Of a stretch of 64,000 nt of DNA, positions 1 to 8,597 are shown piece by piece. Made by a program: the position numbers and the translations under genes. Position 1 is the first letter of the stretch; every line of letters starts with the position of its first letter. Source of the stretch: DATJPR01 sp963843525 (lineage in GTDB: Bacteria > Bacteroidota > Ignavibacteria > UBA10030 > UBA6906); the NCBI GenBank assembly GCA_963843525.1, contig CAWJKM010000009.1, positions 62,001 through 126,000 of the forward strand, given 5' to 3'. Below the pieces are notes generated by a model. The model had not been told where the DNA came from and ran no database searches. It saw only the letters and a list, made by a program, of their open reading frames with translations.

Positions 1-987
1 GGAGATCTGCATCGCGACCGCTCCGAGGTCGGAGAGGACAAACCCGCGGAAGCCCCACTCGTTTCTGAGGATTTCCGTAAGAAGCCACCGATTGCTGACG
101 CATGGTATGCCGTCGAGTTCGTGGTACGCCGCCATCACCCCGAGCGCTCCCCCTTTTCTGATTGCCGTCTCGAAGACAGAAAGGTACGACTCGCGTTCCT
201 CCCGCTCTCCGATCGATACGGGTGCGGTGTTACTTCCGCTTTCAGGAACACCGTGCATCGCAAAATGCTTCGGCTCGGCAATGATGGAATGATCGCTCGT
301 GAGATCGTCTCCCTGGAGGCCCTTGACCATTGCCAGGCCGATCTGCGCATCCAGGAACGGATCTTCGCCGTAGGTTTCTTCCGTGCGACCCCATCGCGGA
401 TCACGTGCCAGATCGAGAACGGGACCGAGTTCCATGTGGACACCGTGTGCCCGTGCTTCGGTGGCGATTGCCGAGCCTATGCTCCCGACGAGAGCGGTAT
501 CCCACGTGCAGGCGAGCCCTATCGACTGCGGGAATGTCGTGCTCCCTTTTCCCAGGTATCCGTGTAGTCCTTCTTCAATGAACAGAACGGGTATTCCCAA
601 GCGCGTGTGTTCCAGAGCGAAACGCTGTATCTGATTGCTCACTTCGGCAGTTGAAGGATACAAGTCATGGACGGAGCCTATGCCATGCGCACCGATCGAG
701 GTTTGGGCCTTTGTTTCAGAAAAGACTCCTCCCTCGGCAACCTCCCTGCCCCAGTACATGTCAAGCTGGGCTGCTTTTTCTTCGAGAGTCATCCGGGACA
801 CAAGATCGTTTACGCGATTGTCGATCGGAATTGCTGGGTTCCTGTACGGCAGGAGAGTGTTCTCCTGACAATACAGCCCCTCGAGGGTGAAGCATGCCGG
901 GGAGAGGAACATGAGCATCACCAGGAGAGAAACGCCGGGTAGACCGACCAAGTGACTGAAGAACAACGCCGCGATGAAATTGCGCAT
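1..987 (-). CDS. GH3 beta-glucosidase-type glycoside hydrolase (3' end outside window)
   Basis: Only the N-terminal 329 residues are inside the window. The frame encodes a hydrophobic secretion signal and then a clear glycoside hydrolase family 3 catalytic domain: LGPVLDLARDPRWGR followed by ETYGEDP, then EPKHFAMHG and the nucleophile region GFVLSDLGAV, where Asp would be the catalytic nucleophile (usually SDW or SDY). Family members remove terminal beta-linked glucose or xylose from oligosaccharides; the signal peptide puts this one outside the cytoplasm. Start choice is uncertain: ATG at 987 gives a signal with a basic N-terminus (MRNFIAALFF), while ATG at 918 gives a shorter leader; neither has a clear Shine-Dalgarno sequence. 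Substrate cannot be told from this part. Confidence 0.88.
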   Translation of the reverse strand, partial: MRNFIAALFFSHLVGLPGVSLLVMLMFLSPACFTLEGLYCQENTLLPYRNPAIPIDNRVNDLVSRMTLEEKAAQLDMYWGREVAEGGVFSETKAQTSIGAHGIGSVHDLYPSTAEVSNQIQRFALEHTRLGIPVLFIEEGLHGYLGKGSTTFPQSIGLACTWDTALVGSIGSAIATEARAHGVHMELGPVLDLARDPRWGRTEETYGEDPFLDAQIGLAMVKGLQGDDLTSDHSIIAEPKHFAMHGVPESGSNTAPVSIGEREERESYLSVFETAIRKGGALGVMAAYHELDGIPCVSNRWLLTEILRNEWGFRGFVLSDLGAVAMQIS

Positions 988-1164
988 GAGATAAGCGCCG
1001 ATGTGAGTACGAAGGAGTATGGGACGGAATGAAGAAATGAGCAACCAGGGCAAGCTACATGAGTTCACGAAGAGAATCAAGGGGACGACCTTCCCAGAGA
1101 AGCGATCGGACGGACGGGGTGAGGGCTTTCAGAACTCTGTGGGCGACAGGGAGGGATAAGGGAA

Positions 1165-1186
1165 AGGCCCGGACTTTCCCGGGCCT
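1165..1186 (-). terminator. hairpin downstream of the zinc ribbon gene
   Basis: Inverted repeat AGGCCCGG / CCGGGCCT (8-bp stem, 6-base loop) about 36 bases past the stop codon of the zinc ribbon gene on the minus strand, followed there only by a short T-rich stretch. It is a plausible terminator without a strong U-tract. Confidence 0.5.
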
Positions 1187-1221
1187 GGAAGTGTTGTCAG
1201 ACCTGCTAATTCCTGTTCCAA

Positions 1222-1389
1222 TTACTTGAGGCCGCGCTTCTTCTTTTCAATCAGGACCTGGGCATCGACCGAGGAAGTGCAAATCGGACACAAGTACCTC
1301 CGGGTGGTCTCGTTGAAGTCCGGTTCGACAGTCTGTAGACAATGAGGACACCGGACAGTGAGCGTTTTGTCTTCTCGATGTTTTGCCAT
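1222..1389 (-). CDS. small zinc ribbon protein (55 aa)
   Basis: A 55-residue protein beginning MAKHREDKTLTVRCPHC. It has two knuckles, CPHC and CPIC, spaced 17 residues apart in a pattern typical of a zinc ribbon, and a basic tail ending EKKKRGLK. Such short ribbons bind zinc structurally and often contact nucleic acid or protein; no specific function can be assigned. ATG at 1389 is preceded by AAAGGATCGACC, an SD sequence that overlaps the end of the upstream lipoprotein gene, so the two are probably one transcript. The gene ends 36 bases before a hairpin. High confidence that it is coding, low on role. Confidence 0.75.
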   Translation of the reverse strand: MAKHREDKTLTVRCPHCLQTVEPDFNETTRRYLCPICTSSVDAQVLIEKKKRGLK

Positions 1390-1403
1390 GGATGGTCGAT
1401 CCT

Positions 1404-1748
1404 TTAACGTCCCCGTCGATTTGAATCAGCTGCACGATCTGGCGAGCTCGGGGCTGGAGCGGTCGTGGATTCACGGGAGTGCCCGATTTCTCGCATCGGC
1501 GTGCTCGGTTGCGAAACAGCTCCAGAAGATGTTCCACCTCCGGCCGGCAGATAAACCGGCTGTTCGGGTACCAGCGGGGGCGGATAGACGATCACGATAA
1601 CAGGCTGAGACGGTTCGTTGGACACAGGGACAACCGCCGAAGTTGACTCGTCCGAGGTGGTCGCAAATTGCGTGTAGCAGCCGGACAGAATCAACGAAAT
1701 AAGGATCGCCACTGCAATCAGGAGTAAGAACGAGCTGATGGATTTCAT
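1404..1748 (-). CDS. small Pro/Ser-rich lipoprotein (114 aa)
   Basis: Starts MKSISSFLLL with a hydrophobic segment ending LILSGC, a lipobox with Cys at about residue 24, followed by a low-complexity Pro/Ser/Thr/Val-rich region (VPEQPVYLPAGGG) and a basic C-terminus (DSNRRGR). It should be lipid-anchored in the envelope. ATG at 1748 is chosen over an in-frame ATG at 1766 because GAAAGGATCGACTCCC immediately precedes it. No domain is recognised; it may be an extended tether. It lies 14 bases upstream of the zinc ribbon gene, in the same orientation. Confidence 0.7.
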   Translation of the reverse strand: MKSISSFLLLIAVAILISLILSGCYTQFATTSDESTSAVVPVSNEPSQPVIVIVYPPPLVPEQPVYLPAGGGTSSGAVSQPSTPMREIGHSRESTTAPAPSSPDRAADSNRRGR

Positions 1749-2111
1749 GGGAGTCGATCCTTTCAACTGTCAACGTATTGACTACAAAAGTCGTGCCCCG
1801 GAACAGCTGTGGAAAATGGCCGATTTCTACCACCGTGTGTATAGTGAAGTACACTTTGAGTCCTTCCAAGTAGACAGTGCATCCGGTCCCCTAGGCTCTT
1901 GCATTTTCTTTCTCCCCCAGTTATTATTTTGTCTGCCGGCGATTATTCGTGCCGTAAGCCAACCCCCGCCCCCCTGGGCGGCCTCAAGACCTTCGTCAAC
2001 TGTTCTTTCTCAGTTCCCGTGCAGTTCCGCACACCGCTTTGCTCCTTCGGGGCGGACTCTTCTCCGTTCCTTTCTCAGGCCGATTTCAAGATCACCCTAA
2101 GGCGAACAGCC
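1749..2111. other. intergenic region between divergent genes
   Basis: About 360 bases between the minus-strand lipoprotein and the plus-strand CydA-like gene; it must hold both promoters. I see no convincing -35/-10 pair, riboswitch or conserved small gene. The plus gene is preceded by AAGGCGA about 8 bases before its ATG. Confidence 0.5.
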
Positions 2112-3176
2112 ATGAACCCGCAGATTCCAGTACCCGATCCGATCCCTGCTCCTGCGTGGATTTTTCATATTCTCGGCGCCGCACTCTTTATGCTCCACAT
2201 TCTCATGATTAATGTCCTGATAGGCGGTACATTGATCGCTCTTGTTGCGCGTTTGCGGAGAGCAGCGGGTGTCACGACGCTCACCGACGGATTGGCGCGT
2301 AAACTCCCGGTGGTGTTTGCCCTGGGTATTACTCTGGGGGTAGCCCCCCTCCTCTTCCTCCAGGTGATTTACGGCCATCTGTTCTATACGAGCTCCATCC
2401 TGATGGGAACATTCTGGATTGTCATCATCCCTCTCATTATCCTCGGCTACTATGCCGCGTATGTTCACGCAAAATCGATCCGGCCGATGCTCGCAACGGC
2501 TGCAATCGCCTGCACCGCGTGCGTCCTGTTGTATGTCGCATTCATGCTGGTGAACAACAATCTCCTGATGATGCAGCCGGCAAAATGGACGGAGTATTTT
2601 TCCGACCGCAACGGTACGCTCCTTGACTTCCCGGATCCAACACTCATTCCTCGCTATCTCCACTTCCTTGCCGCCTCGGTGGCCATCGCGGGGCTCGCCT
2701 CCGCGTGGGTATGGAAGATTCGCGCTGGACGTGGCATTCCAGCAAGTGAGAAAGTGGTTGAACGGGGATTGTATCTCTTCGGTGTCGCTACCATCGTACA
2801 GATTGCCGACGGTCTCTGGTTTCTCTTTTCTCTCCGCCGTGATTTCATGATGGGCTTCCTGGGCGGCGAACCGGTCGCAACGATCGGTATCTGGACCGGA
2901 TTCCTCTGCGCCATCGGCGCGTTGGCGGCAGCATTTGCGAGACAGTTTTATCCGACGCTGATTATGATCGCACTGACGCTGGTCGCAATGGTATTCACGC
3001 GCGACGCACTCCGGTTGATGTACCTGAGGGACGTGTTCGACCTCTCATCGCTGCACGTGCACCCACAGTACGGTGTGCTCCTCCTCTTCGGCCTTGTCCT
3101 TCTCATCGGGCTTGCATGTGTGGCATGGATGATGAAGGCGGGATTTCGCACAACCCCGGGAAGGAGCGCGCAATGA
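2112..3176 (+). CDS. cytochrome bd subunit I-like integral membrane protein
   Basis: A 354-residue protein with about nine membrane segments. The N-terminus reads like CydA: a His at residue 19 in WIFHILGAALFM, the position at which E. coli CydA carries its haem b595 ligand, with a second His at 29. A glycine-rich second helix (GITLGVAP) and an aromatic third helix follow. It lacks the Glu pair that CydA has in its third helix and carries no c-type haem motif. ATG at 2112 follows AAGGCGA. Its TGA overlaps the ATG of the next gene (ATGA at 3173-3176), so the two should be translated together and probably form one membrane complex that takes electrons from quinol. Haem content and oxygen reactivity cannot be judged from sequence alone. 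Confidence 0.75.
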   Translation: MNPQIPVPDPIPAPAWIFHILGAALFMLHILMINVLIGGTLIALVARLRRAAGVTTLTDGLARKLPVVFALGITLGVAPLLFLQVIYGHLFYTSSILMGTFWIVIIPLIILGYYAAYVHAKSIRPMLATAAIACTACVLLYVAFMLVNNNLLMMQPAKWTEYFSDRNGTLLDFPDPTLIPRYLHFLAASVAIAGLASAWVWKIRAGRGIPASEKVVERGLYLFGVATIVQIADGLWFLFSLRRDFMMGFLGGEPVATIGIWTGFLCAIGALAAAFARQFYPTLIMIALTLVAMVFTRDALRLMYLRDVFDLSSLHVHPQYGVLLLFGLVLLIGLACVAWMMKAGFRTTPGRSAQ

Positions 3177-5818
3177 ATTATCCGATCTGGGACTTGCCGA
3201 CCATCGGCGGCGGTTCTCTCATAGCCGTTATCGCCGTCCTCCACGTCTATATTTCGCATCTTGCCGTCGGCGGAGGGCTGTTCCTCTGGTTGACTGACCT
3301 GCTGAGCGTAAGGAAGAAGGACACAAAGCTCACAGATTATGTCCGCCGACATACATGGTTCTTCCTCCTTTTGACCATGGTGTTTGGTGGAGTGACAGGC
3401 GTGGGGATATGGTTTATCATCGGGTTAGTGCAACCGGCGGGGACGTCCGTCCTCATCCATAATTTCGTCTTCGGGTGGGCTATCGAATGGGTGTTTTTTG
3501 TGGGGGAGATCGTCGCCCTCCTGATCTACCACTACAGGTTTACCGCTCTTTCGGAACGTGACCGGCTCCGGGTCGCGTTCCTGTATGCCCTTTTCGCCTG
3601 GCTGAGCCTTGTGGTGATCAATGGCATCCTGACCTTCATGCTCACCCCCGGAAAGTGGATTCAGACTCATGATTTCTGGGACGGATTTCTGAATCCCACA
3701 TTTCTTCCTGCGCTGTTCTTCCGGTCGTTCGCCGCAGCAATGCTGGCCGGCTTGTTCGGCTTCGTCACTGCGGTCATGACCCATGACGAAGAGTTCCGTC
3801 ACAGGATGATCGCATATTGTGGCAAGTGGTTGCTGTATCCTCTCCTCGGGCTTGCCCCCTCCGCGGCATGGTATTACTTCGCTTTGCCCGAAGAGATCCG
3901 GATAAGGAGCTTTGGGTTGAATCCACAGATCGTTCCCTTCACGCGGATCTTTGTGGGAGCCACGGTTGTCATCTTTGTTCTCGGCCTGCTCCTGGTTCGG
4001 CAAAGGTCCTTGAGTCTTCAGCGCGCCATCACGGCTGTGCTGCTCGTCGTGGGCTTGAGCTGGATAGGTGGATTTGAGTATTTGCGTGAAATCTCCCGGA
4101 AGCCGTTCATCATCCCGGGATATCTGTACAGTACTTCAATGACCGTCGATGAGGTGCCGGAGCTGAATCGGGACGGCGTGCTCCATTCTGCCAAATGGTC
4201 CAATGTGAGAGAAGTGACGTCCGGCAATCTCGCCCCGGCCGGCAAGGAGCTCTTCCGGATCGAGTGCCTTGGATGTCATACAATTCGCGGCGTCCGCAAC
4301 GACATTGTCCCGCGCATCAAGAGCTTCACCTACCTTGGCCTGCTGGCGCAACTCACCGGACAGGGCAAAATTCAGACCTATATGCCTCCCTTTGTGGGAA
4401 CTGAAGGGGAGAAGAAGGCGCTCGCGTATTATCTCACAACGGAGATCAACGGCAAGAAAGTAGTTTGGGAACCGGAGAGCGGGGTCGGACGTCTGGATTC
4501 CCCTTCGATCCCGCATTTCGACGCGAAAAGCTCGGCGTACGTCCTCCTGGTGTGGAACGATCTCGGAATGCACTGCCTTTCCGATGGAGACGCCTGGTTC
4601 TGCTTCCTCCCGCCGGCCAACACACTTGAAGCGCAACTTATCAGACGGGGGGACCCGCCGCAGATCGTCCATGATAGTGTCGATCTTGTCTATGCAGTCG
4701 AAAAAGGATTTGAAAATCCGTCCGCTCACAGTGAATTCTGGAAGCATGCGGAGTCCCTCTTCGGGAAGAAGCTGGAGGACAATGTCGGTCTGTTTGGGAA
4801 AAAGGTGACCGGTTCATTCGATTTCGATTCCACGCGCAACAGTTTCATTGCGGCGGGCATTCCGGTTGTCCCGTACAACGATAACGGGACATACAACCCC
4901 TACCCCCTCTTCACCGTCGAAGCGCGAGAGAAGGCAACGGGGGCTGTTCTCATGACGACCAGAGTGGTTGCGCCCGTGTCCACCGAACTCGGCTGCCGGA
5001 ACTGCCACGGGGGCGGGTGGCGGCATATGAACTCCGGGCTCGGGGAGGAGACGGCCATGAATATCCTTGCCGCGCACGACCGACTCAACGGAACCAATCT
5101 GCTGGCCATGGCCCGGGAGGGAAAGCCACAACTCTGCCAGAGCTGTCACCCGGATCCGGTACTGACGGCACCCGGGAAGCCGGGAGTTGTCGACTTCACG
5201 TCGGCAATGCATGGCTGGCATGCGAACTACATGCCGTTCAGCGATTCGAAGTCCTGCGCATTGTGCCATCCGAGCGCTCCGGCGGGAAATACCCGGTGTC
5301 TTCGTGACCCGCATAGCGCGCTGGGTCTCGGCTGTATTGACTGCCACGGAGATATGAAGGAAGATGCAGTCGCCCTGTTGAAAACCCAGCAGGAGAAGCC
5401 ACCCGCCCGAAGGTTGATGGATCCGCTCGAAGTGAAGAACAAGGAGGGAATTGCAGCTCGAATCGGATGGATCGGTGAGAACGACTGCCTGAATTGCCAC
5501 CAGGACTTTCAGCGGCCTGCAACAGGGGCTTCCGGATTCAATCAGTGGACCGGAGAGCTTTCGGAACTCTACCGGATTCGGTCGGACTATGCAGGCGTAC
5601 GATGCCCGGCCTGTCATGGATCAACGCACGCATTGTACCCAACGCACAATCTGTTCGACCGTGACCACGACAATATTCAACCGCTGCAATATTCCGGCTC
5701 CCGCGCACCACTCGGGACAAATCACACCTGCGCCATCTGTCACAAGAAACCCATGCAGGATGCGCTCCATCATCCGAACATGGAACGGGCGATGCGAAAC
5801 GCGAAGTTGCTTGAGTAG
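3173..5818 (+). CDS. CydA-like membrane domain fused to octahaem cytochrome c
   Basis: An 881-residue fusion. Residues 1-340 are multi-helical and CydA-like: His at 24 and 29 in VLHVYISHLAVGGG, a GGVTG helix, and AIEWVFFVGEI, which aligns with the Glu-bearing helix (Glu99/Glu107 region) of E. coli CydA. The rest is extracytoplasmic and carries eight CxxCH haem sites at about residues 365, 608, 655, 695, 721, 772, 811 and 853. Between the first and second sites is a WNDLGMHC-type beta domain seen in multihaem envelope cytochromes. This suggests electron flow from quinol through b haems to a chain of c haems. ATG at 3173 (after GGAAGGAG) is preferred to earlier in-frame starts because of the ATGA overlap. 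Terminal acceptor unknown: oxygen, a soluble cytochrome or an extracellular acceptor are all possible. Confidence 0.85.
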   Translation: MNYPIWDLPTIGGGSLIAVIAVLHVYISHLAVGGGLFLWLTDLLSVRKKDTKLTDYVRRHTWFFLLLTMVFGGVTGVGIWFIIGLVQPAGTSVLIHNFVFGWAIEWVFFVGEIVALLIYHYRFTALSERDRLRVAFLYALFAWLSLVVINGILTFMLTPGKWIQTHDFWDGFLNPTFLPALFFRSFAAAMLAGLFGFVTAVMTHDEEFRHRMIAYCGKWLLYPLLGLAPSAAWYYFALPEEIRIRSFGLNPQIVPFTRIFVGATVVIFVLGLLLVRQRSLSLQRAITAVLLVVGLSWIGGFEYLREISRKPFIIPGYLYSTSMTVDEVPELNRDGVLHSAKWSNVREVTSGNLAPAGKELFRIECLGCHTIRGVRNDIVPRIKSFTYLGLLAQLTGQGKIQTYMPPFVGTEGEKKALAYYLTTEINGKKVVWEPESGVGRLDSPSIPHFDAKSSAYVLLVWNDLGMHCLSDGDAWFCFLPPANTLEAQLIRRGDPPQIVHDSVDLVYAVEKGFENPSAHSEFWKHAESLFGKKLEDNVGLFGKKVTGSFDFDSTRNSFIAAGIPVVPYNDNGTYNPYPLFTVEAREKATGAVLMTTRVVAPVSTELGCRNCHGGGWRHMNSGLGEETAMNILAAHDRLNGTNLLAMAREGKPQLCQSCHPDPVLTAPGKPGVVDFTSAMHGWHANYMPFSDSKSCALCHPSAPAGNTRCLRDPHSALGLGCIDCHGDMKEDAVALLKTQQEKPPARRLMDPLEVKNKEGIAARIGWIGENDCLNCHQDFQRPATGASGFNQWTGELSELYRIRSDYAGVRCPACHGSTHALYPTHNLFDRDHDNIQPLQYSGSRAPLGTNHTCAICHKKPMQDALHHPNMERAMRNAKLLE

Positions 5819-5859
5819 CACGGAAGCGTTTCACCAACGTCGGGAGGCGCGGACACTGT

Positions 5860-6546
5860 TCACGGCTTCGGGTTGATGTTTCCGACGCCGCTGATGGTTT
5901 GATGGACCACCGGTGGATTTCCGGAATAAACGATATTGCCTGTTCCGGCGATGACCGCATTCAGTTCATCCGCGGCATGGACTTCAACATTCCCTGTACC
6001 GGAAATCAGCACCGATGAATGCGATGAAGTAAAAGCAAAGTTGTGCACCTCGCCGGCGCCGGTGATCTCGATTGTCTGCGCAGTGGTGGAACCGGTCAGG
6101 CTTATGTGACCCGTCCCGGTAATACGGCACACTACACCACCCACGTGGATCGGTCCGGCCGTGAGAAAGTCTGCCGCGCCTGTACATTCAAGGCGCTCCA
6201 CAGTGTTCATCGACACAAAGATGTTCACCGTGATGTTGCCGTATGAACCCTCCTGGAGGTTGACGATGAGCATCCCACCGTTGAAAGAAGTAACGACACG
6301 GGCAAGGATGTTGTCGTCCGCCTCGACGCGCAGTGTTTCAATTGTGTCCTGAGTAATTGTGACTTTTGCTATTCCTACCACCTGAATGCCGGTGAACGGA
6401 GAGACCGGACGTTGTTCCGACACGATTCTCCCCGAGCCGACGATCCGGTCATCAGGAGCGGTGACCCCACTCGAACACCCGTCCAACACCATCCCGGCAA
6501 GAAGAATCCCACTCAAAATCAGGAATCGCGGTCCCAGAATACTCAT
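5860..6546 (-). CDS. GIN-domain (DUF2807) lipoprotein
   Basis: A 228-residue lipoprotein: signal segment ending VLDGC (lipobox), then a right-handed beta-helix-like GIN domain. Typical family landmarks are visible: RPVSPFTGIQVVG, VTITQ, LRVEADDNIL, and repeated GTG/GAG turns (ITGTGHISL, ITGAGEVHN, ISGTGNVEV, IAGTGNIVY), ending SGVGNINPKP. The family is common in Bacteroidota envelopes; proposed roles are adhesion or carbohydrate binding, none firmly shown. ATG at 6546 is chosen because GAAAGGATCAACA precedes it. The 3' end converges on the octahaem gene, 41 bases away. Confidence 0.88.
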   Translation of the reverse strand: MSILGPRFLILSGILLAGMVLDGCSSGVTAPDDRIVGSGRIVSEQRPVSPFTGIQVVGIAKVTITQDTIETLRVEADDNILARVVTSFNGGMLIVNLQEGSYGNITVNIFVSMNTVERLECTGAADFLTAGPIHVGGVVCRITGTGHISLTGSTTAQTIEITGAGEVHNFAFTSSHSSVLISGTGNVEVHAADELNAVIAGTGNIVYSGNPPVVHQTISGVGNINPKP

Positions 6547-6846
6547 TGTTGATCCTTTCAGCAAGCGCCCACCCGGGTGGCAAAGCCGTGCTTCGGAAGA
6601 ATAGAAAAAGCGGTCCGACGTTCCAGAGAGGCTTCCGTTTCCGGGTAAGAGAGGTGGAACAACTGTACCGCTTCTCCAGGATCAATATACGAGAATTCTA
6701 GGACGTGGTTACTGGATGGGGGCTCCCAGGAATTTCCCGTTCATGAGGTGGCGACACCCTCCCTCTTAGATTCCTCCAAGTTAATAGATTTATGGGGAGG
6801 CATCATGATCGCTCACTCGGTCCCTCAACTTTATTTAGAAAATGTC
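6547..6846. other. intergenic region, nothing recognised
   Basis: Three hundred bases between the start of the GIN lipoprotein gene and the end of the CACGC outer-membrane protein gene, both on the minus strand. It should hold the GIN gene promoter; I see no conserved small gene or hairpin that stands out. Confidence 0.4.
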
Positions 6847-7758
6847 CTAGATCGTATACCCCAGCGATGCGCTATAGAGCGCCGGGGCGACAAGCTGATA
6901 CCCTCGCACATGGGTAAGGACCGGTATTCGGATATCGCCATACACTGTGAGGTGGCGGGACGCGACGACTTCTATTCCCGGGGCGAGGTACACTCGTTCA
7001 TAGCCGGTATTCTGAGGAACCGCGTTTGGTCCGCTGTCAATCGCCCGGAACGATCCCACAAGCTGGAGAGACGGAACAATCGGAAAGTCATCCAGAAGAT
7101 TGTCGTAGTGCACGCCTACGTTCGCGTCGAAGCTATCGCCGGCGCGGTACCCCTCGCGTGAATTCAGCGCACGTTGCCACAACACCTGCCCGTACCACCC
7201 CCAACCATTTTCCTGTCTCATCCAGTACCCGCCAACGAGAAGATCCGTCGTACCCGTGCCGATCTGGGTGTCCCTGTCCATGAGCGATTGATGGAAGCTC
7301 CCGGTGGGCAGCTTCAGTCCATATTGAAGTCCTATCGACATATCCTCGGACAGGCCGGTATACATTCCCATAATGCGGACATCACCAAATGCGGTTTGAT
7401 TCACCGCCCCCGGGTTGCCGTCGTCCCCGATTGTCCGGAAATAGCGATCCCAAATCGGTGCTTCAATCATGAATCCCCATTCCCTGCTCGCCATGTACTG
7501 GAGACTCAGCGTATAAAAGCTTGTCCTGATCTCCTTGTCATCGTTCGATTCCGCAGAAGCTCCGTTCCAGTTACTCCAGTTCTTCCCCTGATCCATATAG
7601 TTGTAGTGAAGGAACAGTCCGAAGCCCGATGAGACAGGCATCATCCATGCTGCGCCGACAGAGAAGACATTGCATCCGCACGCGCAGGCATGACCCGGCG
7701 CAGGTATACACAGTACGGTGATTGCGCTGAAGGCGACTAATTGACTGAGTTTTCTCAT
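6847..7758 (-). CDS. outer-membrane beta-barrel protein with CACGC mature N-terminus
   Basis: A 303-residue secreted protein. The signal peptide (MRKLSQLVAFSAITVL...GHA) is followed at once by CACGCNVFSVG, then a barrel-like alternation of aromatic and polar residues (LFLHYNYMDQG, YTLSLQYMASREWGF, GLQYGLKLPTGSFH, LLVGGYWMRQ, GWGWYGQVLWQRA) ending in the hydrophobic strand ASLGYTI with a C-terminal Ile. LKLPTGS is the motif seen in MetA-type transporter-like barrels. The three closely spaced Cys suggest a metal or redox site at the mature N-terminus, but this is inference. ATG at 7758 follows GGGAGATGATGATG. A small Cys-containing protein gene lies 201 bases upstream on the same strand. Confidence 0.72.
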   Translation of the reverse strand: MRKLSQLVAFSAITVLCIPAPGHACACGCNVFSVGAAWMMPVSSGFGLFLHYNYMDQGKNWSNWNGASAESNDDKEIRTSFYTLSLQYMASREWGFMIEAPIWDRYFRTIGDDGNPGAVNQTAFGDVRIMGMYTGLSEDMSIGLQYGLKLPTGSFHQSLMDRDTQIGTGTTDLLVGGYWMRQENGWGWYGQVLWQRALNSREGYRAGDSFDANVGVHYDNLLDDFPIVPSLQLVGSFRAIDSGPNAVPQNTGYERVYLAPGIEVVASRHLTVYGDIRIPVLTHVRGYQLVAPALYSASLGYTI

Positions 7759-7959
7759 AACATCATCATCTCCCTATGTTCACACACCATTTCCCGGTAA
7801 GTGTTCTTCATAGTTTCAGTTTACAGAGGACAATTTACATCATCCTTTGTATGCTCCGTGGAGCAATGGAGGGAAATACCCCGTACTCGGCGGGGATTTC
7901 CTCATGAGAGAGGGAAGCTGACCTCCGAAATTACAGTGCGGAAGCAATGTTGGAACGGA

Positions 7960-8340
7960 CTACGATGTCTGGGAGAACTGAGGAGGGTGGTCAATGGTGC
8001 GATTGGGCGGGTCGGGGATGAAAACAGGGATGGCAGGGAAACGACTGACGCTTCCCGATCCAACTGCCGGAAGGGAATGGTATTCTCCAAGAGTCGCCAG
8101 AAGCTCGTTCTGTTCCTTGGAAAAGCCTTCAGGAATTCCTGCGTTCTTCTGATTCTTCCCGTCCAGTCTTTTGCGAAGCTGGCAGCATCCTTTACACGTG
8201 TTGTCAGGCCTGTCTCTCTCTTCACAGAGATGTGAGGCGATATACTCCCGGTTCATGGCGAAGGACATGATGACGAAGCAGTCGTTGAATGACGCGACTG
8301 ACAAACTGAGAAGTGACCCTATGATGAGGAACGGTTTCAC
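7960..8340 (-). CDS. small conserved Bacteroidota-type Cys protein, function unknown
   Basis: About 126 residues. After a hydrophobic segment (FLIIGSLLSLSVASF) comes MNREYIASHLCEERDRP then CKGCCQLRKRL. This resembles a small family I recall from Bacteroidota and Chlorobi genomes, with a Y-I-x-x-x-L-C-x-x-R-x-x-P ... C-x-G-x-C-x-L-x-K-x-L pattern; the family has no known function, though the paired Cys suggest metal handling or redox. The start is uncertain: GTG at 8340 (chosen because it begins just before the hydrophobic helix), or TTG at 8439, which would add 33 unlikely residues. Neither has a clear SD. It precedes the CACGC outer-membrane gene. Confidence 0.6.
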   Translation of the reverse strand: MKPFLIIGSLLSLSVASFNDCFVIMSFAMNREYIASHLCEERDRPDNTCKGCCQLRKRLDGKNQKNAGIPEGFSKEQNELLATLGEYHSLPAVGSGSVSRFPAIPVFIPDPPNRTIDHPPQFSQTS

Positions 8341-8529
8341 GAGTAGAAAGCTGATGCGATGGAATCTGTGGAAGAGCTCATTTCCGCCTGACCTGCCGGG
8401 GTGTGCGGATGTGAGCAAACCCTCTACTCCTATAAACAACTGGTGGGAAATAAAGTGCCTGGAGAGCCGTAGTCTGAGACGGGGAAGGAGGGTTGCAACG
8501 CAGGGAGGGGATTCCAGGGCAAAAAAAAG

Positions 8530-8558
8530 ACCGGGCTCCCGTTTATGGAGAGCCCGGT
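8530..8558 (-). terminator. rho-independent terminator of the DEAD-box helicase gene
   Basis: Perfect 9-bp stem ACCGGGCTC / GAGCCCGGT with an 11-base loop, 40 bases past the helicase stop on the minus strand, followed in that direction by a run of eight T (plus-strand A run at 8521-8528). It is the best intrinsic terminator in the window. Confidence 0.85.
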
Positions 8559-8597
8559 GGCATCAATTGAAGACAGTCGGTCGACTATTGTTTCTTG

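Noticed and set aside
4814..5617. 267-codon frame antisense to the multihaem region
   Set aside because: CxxCH motifs on the plus strand show which frame is coding.
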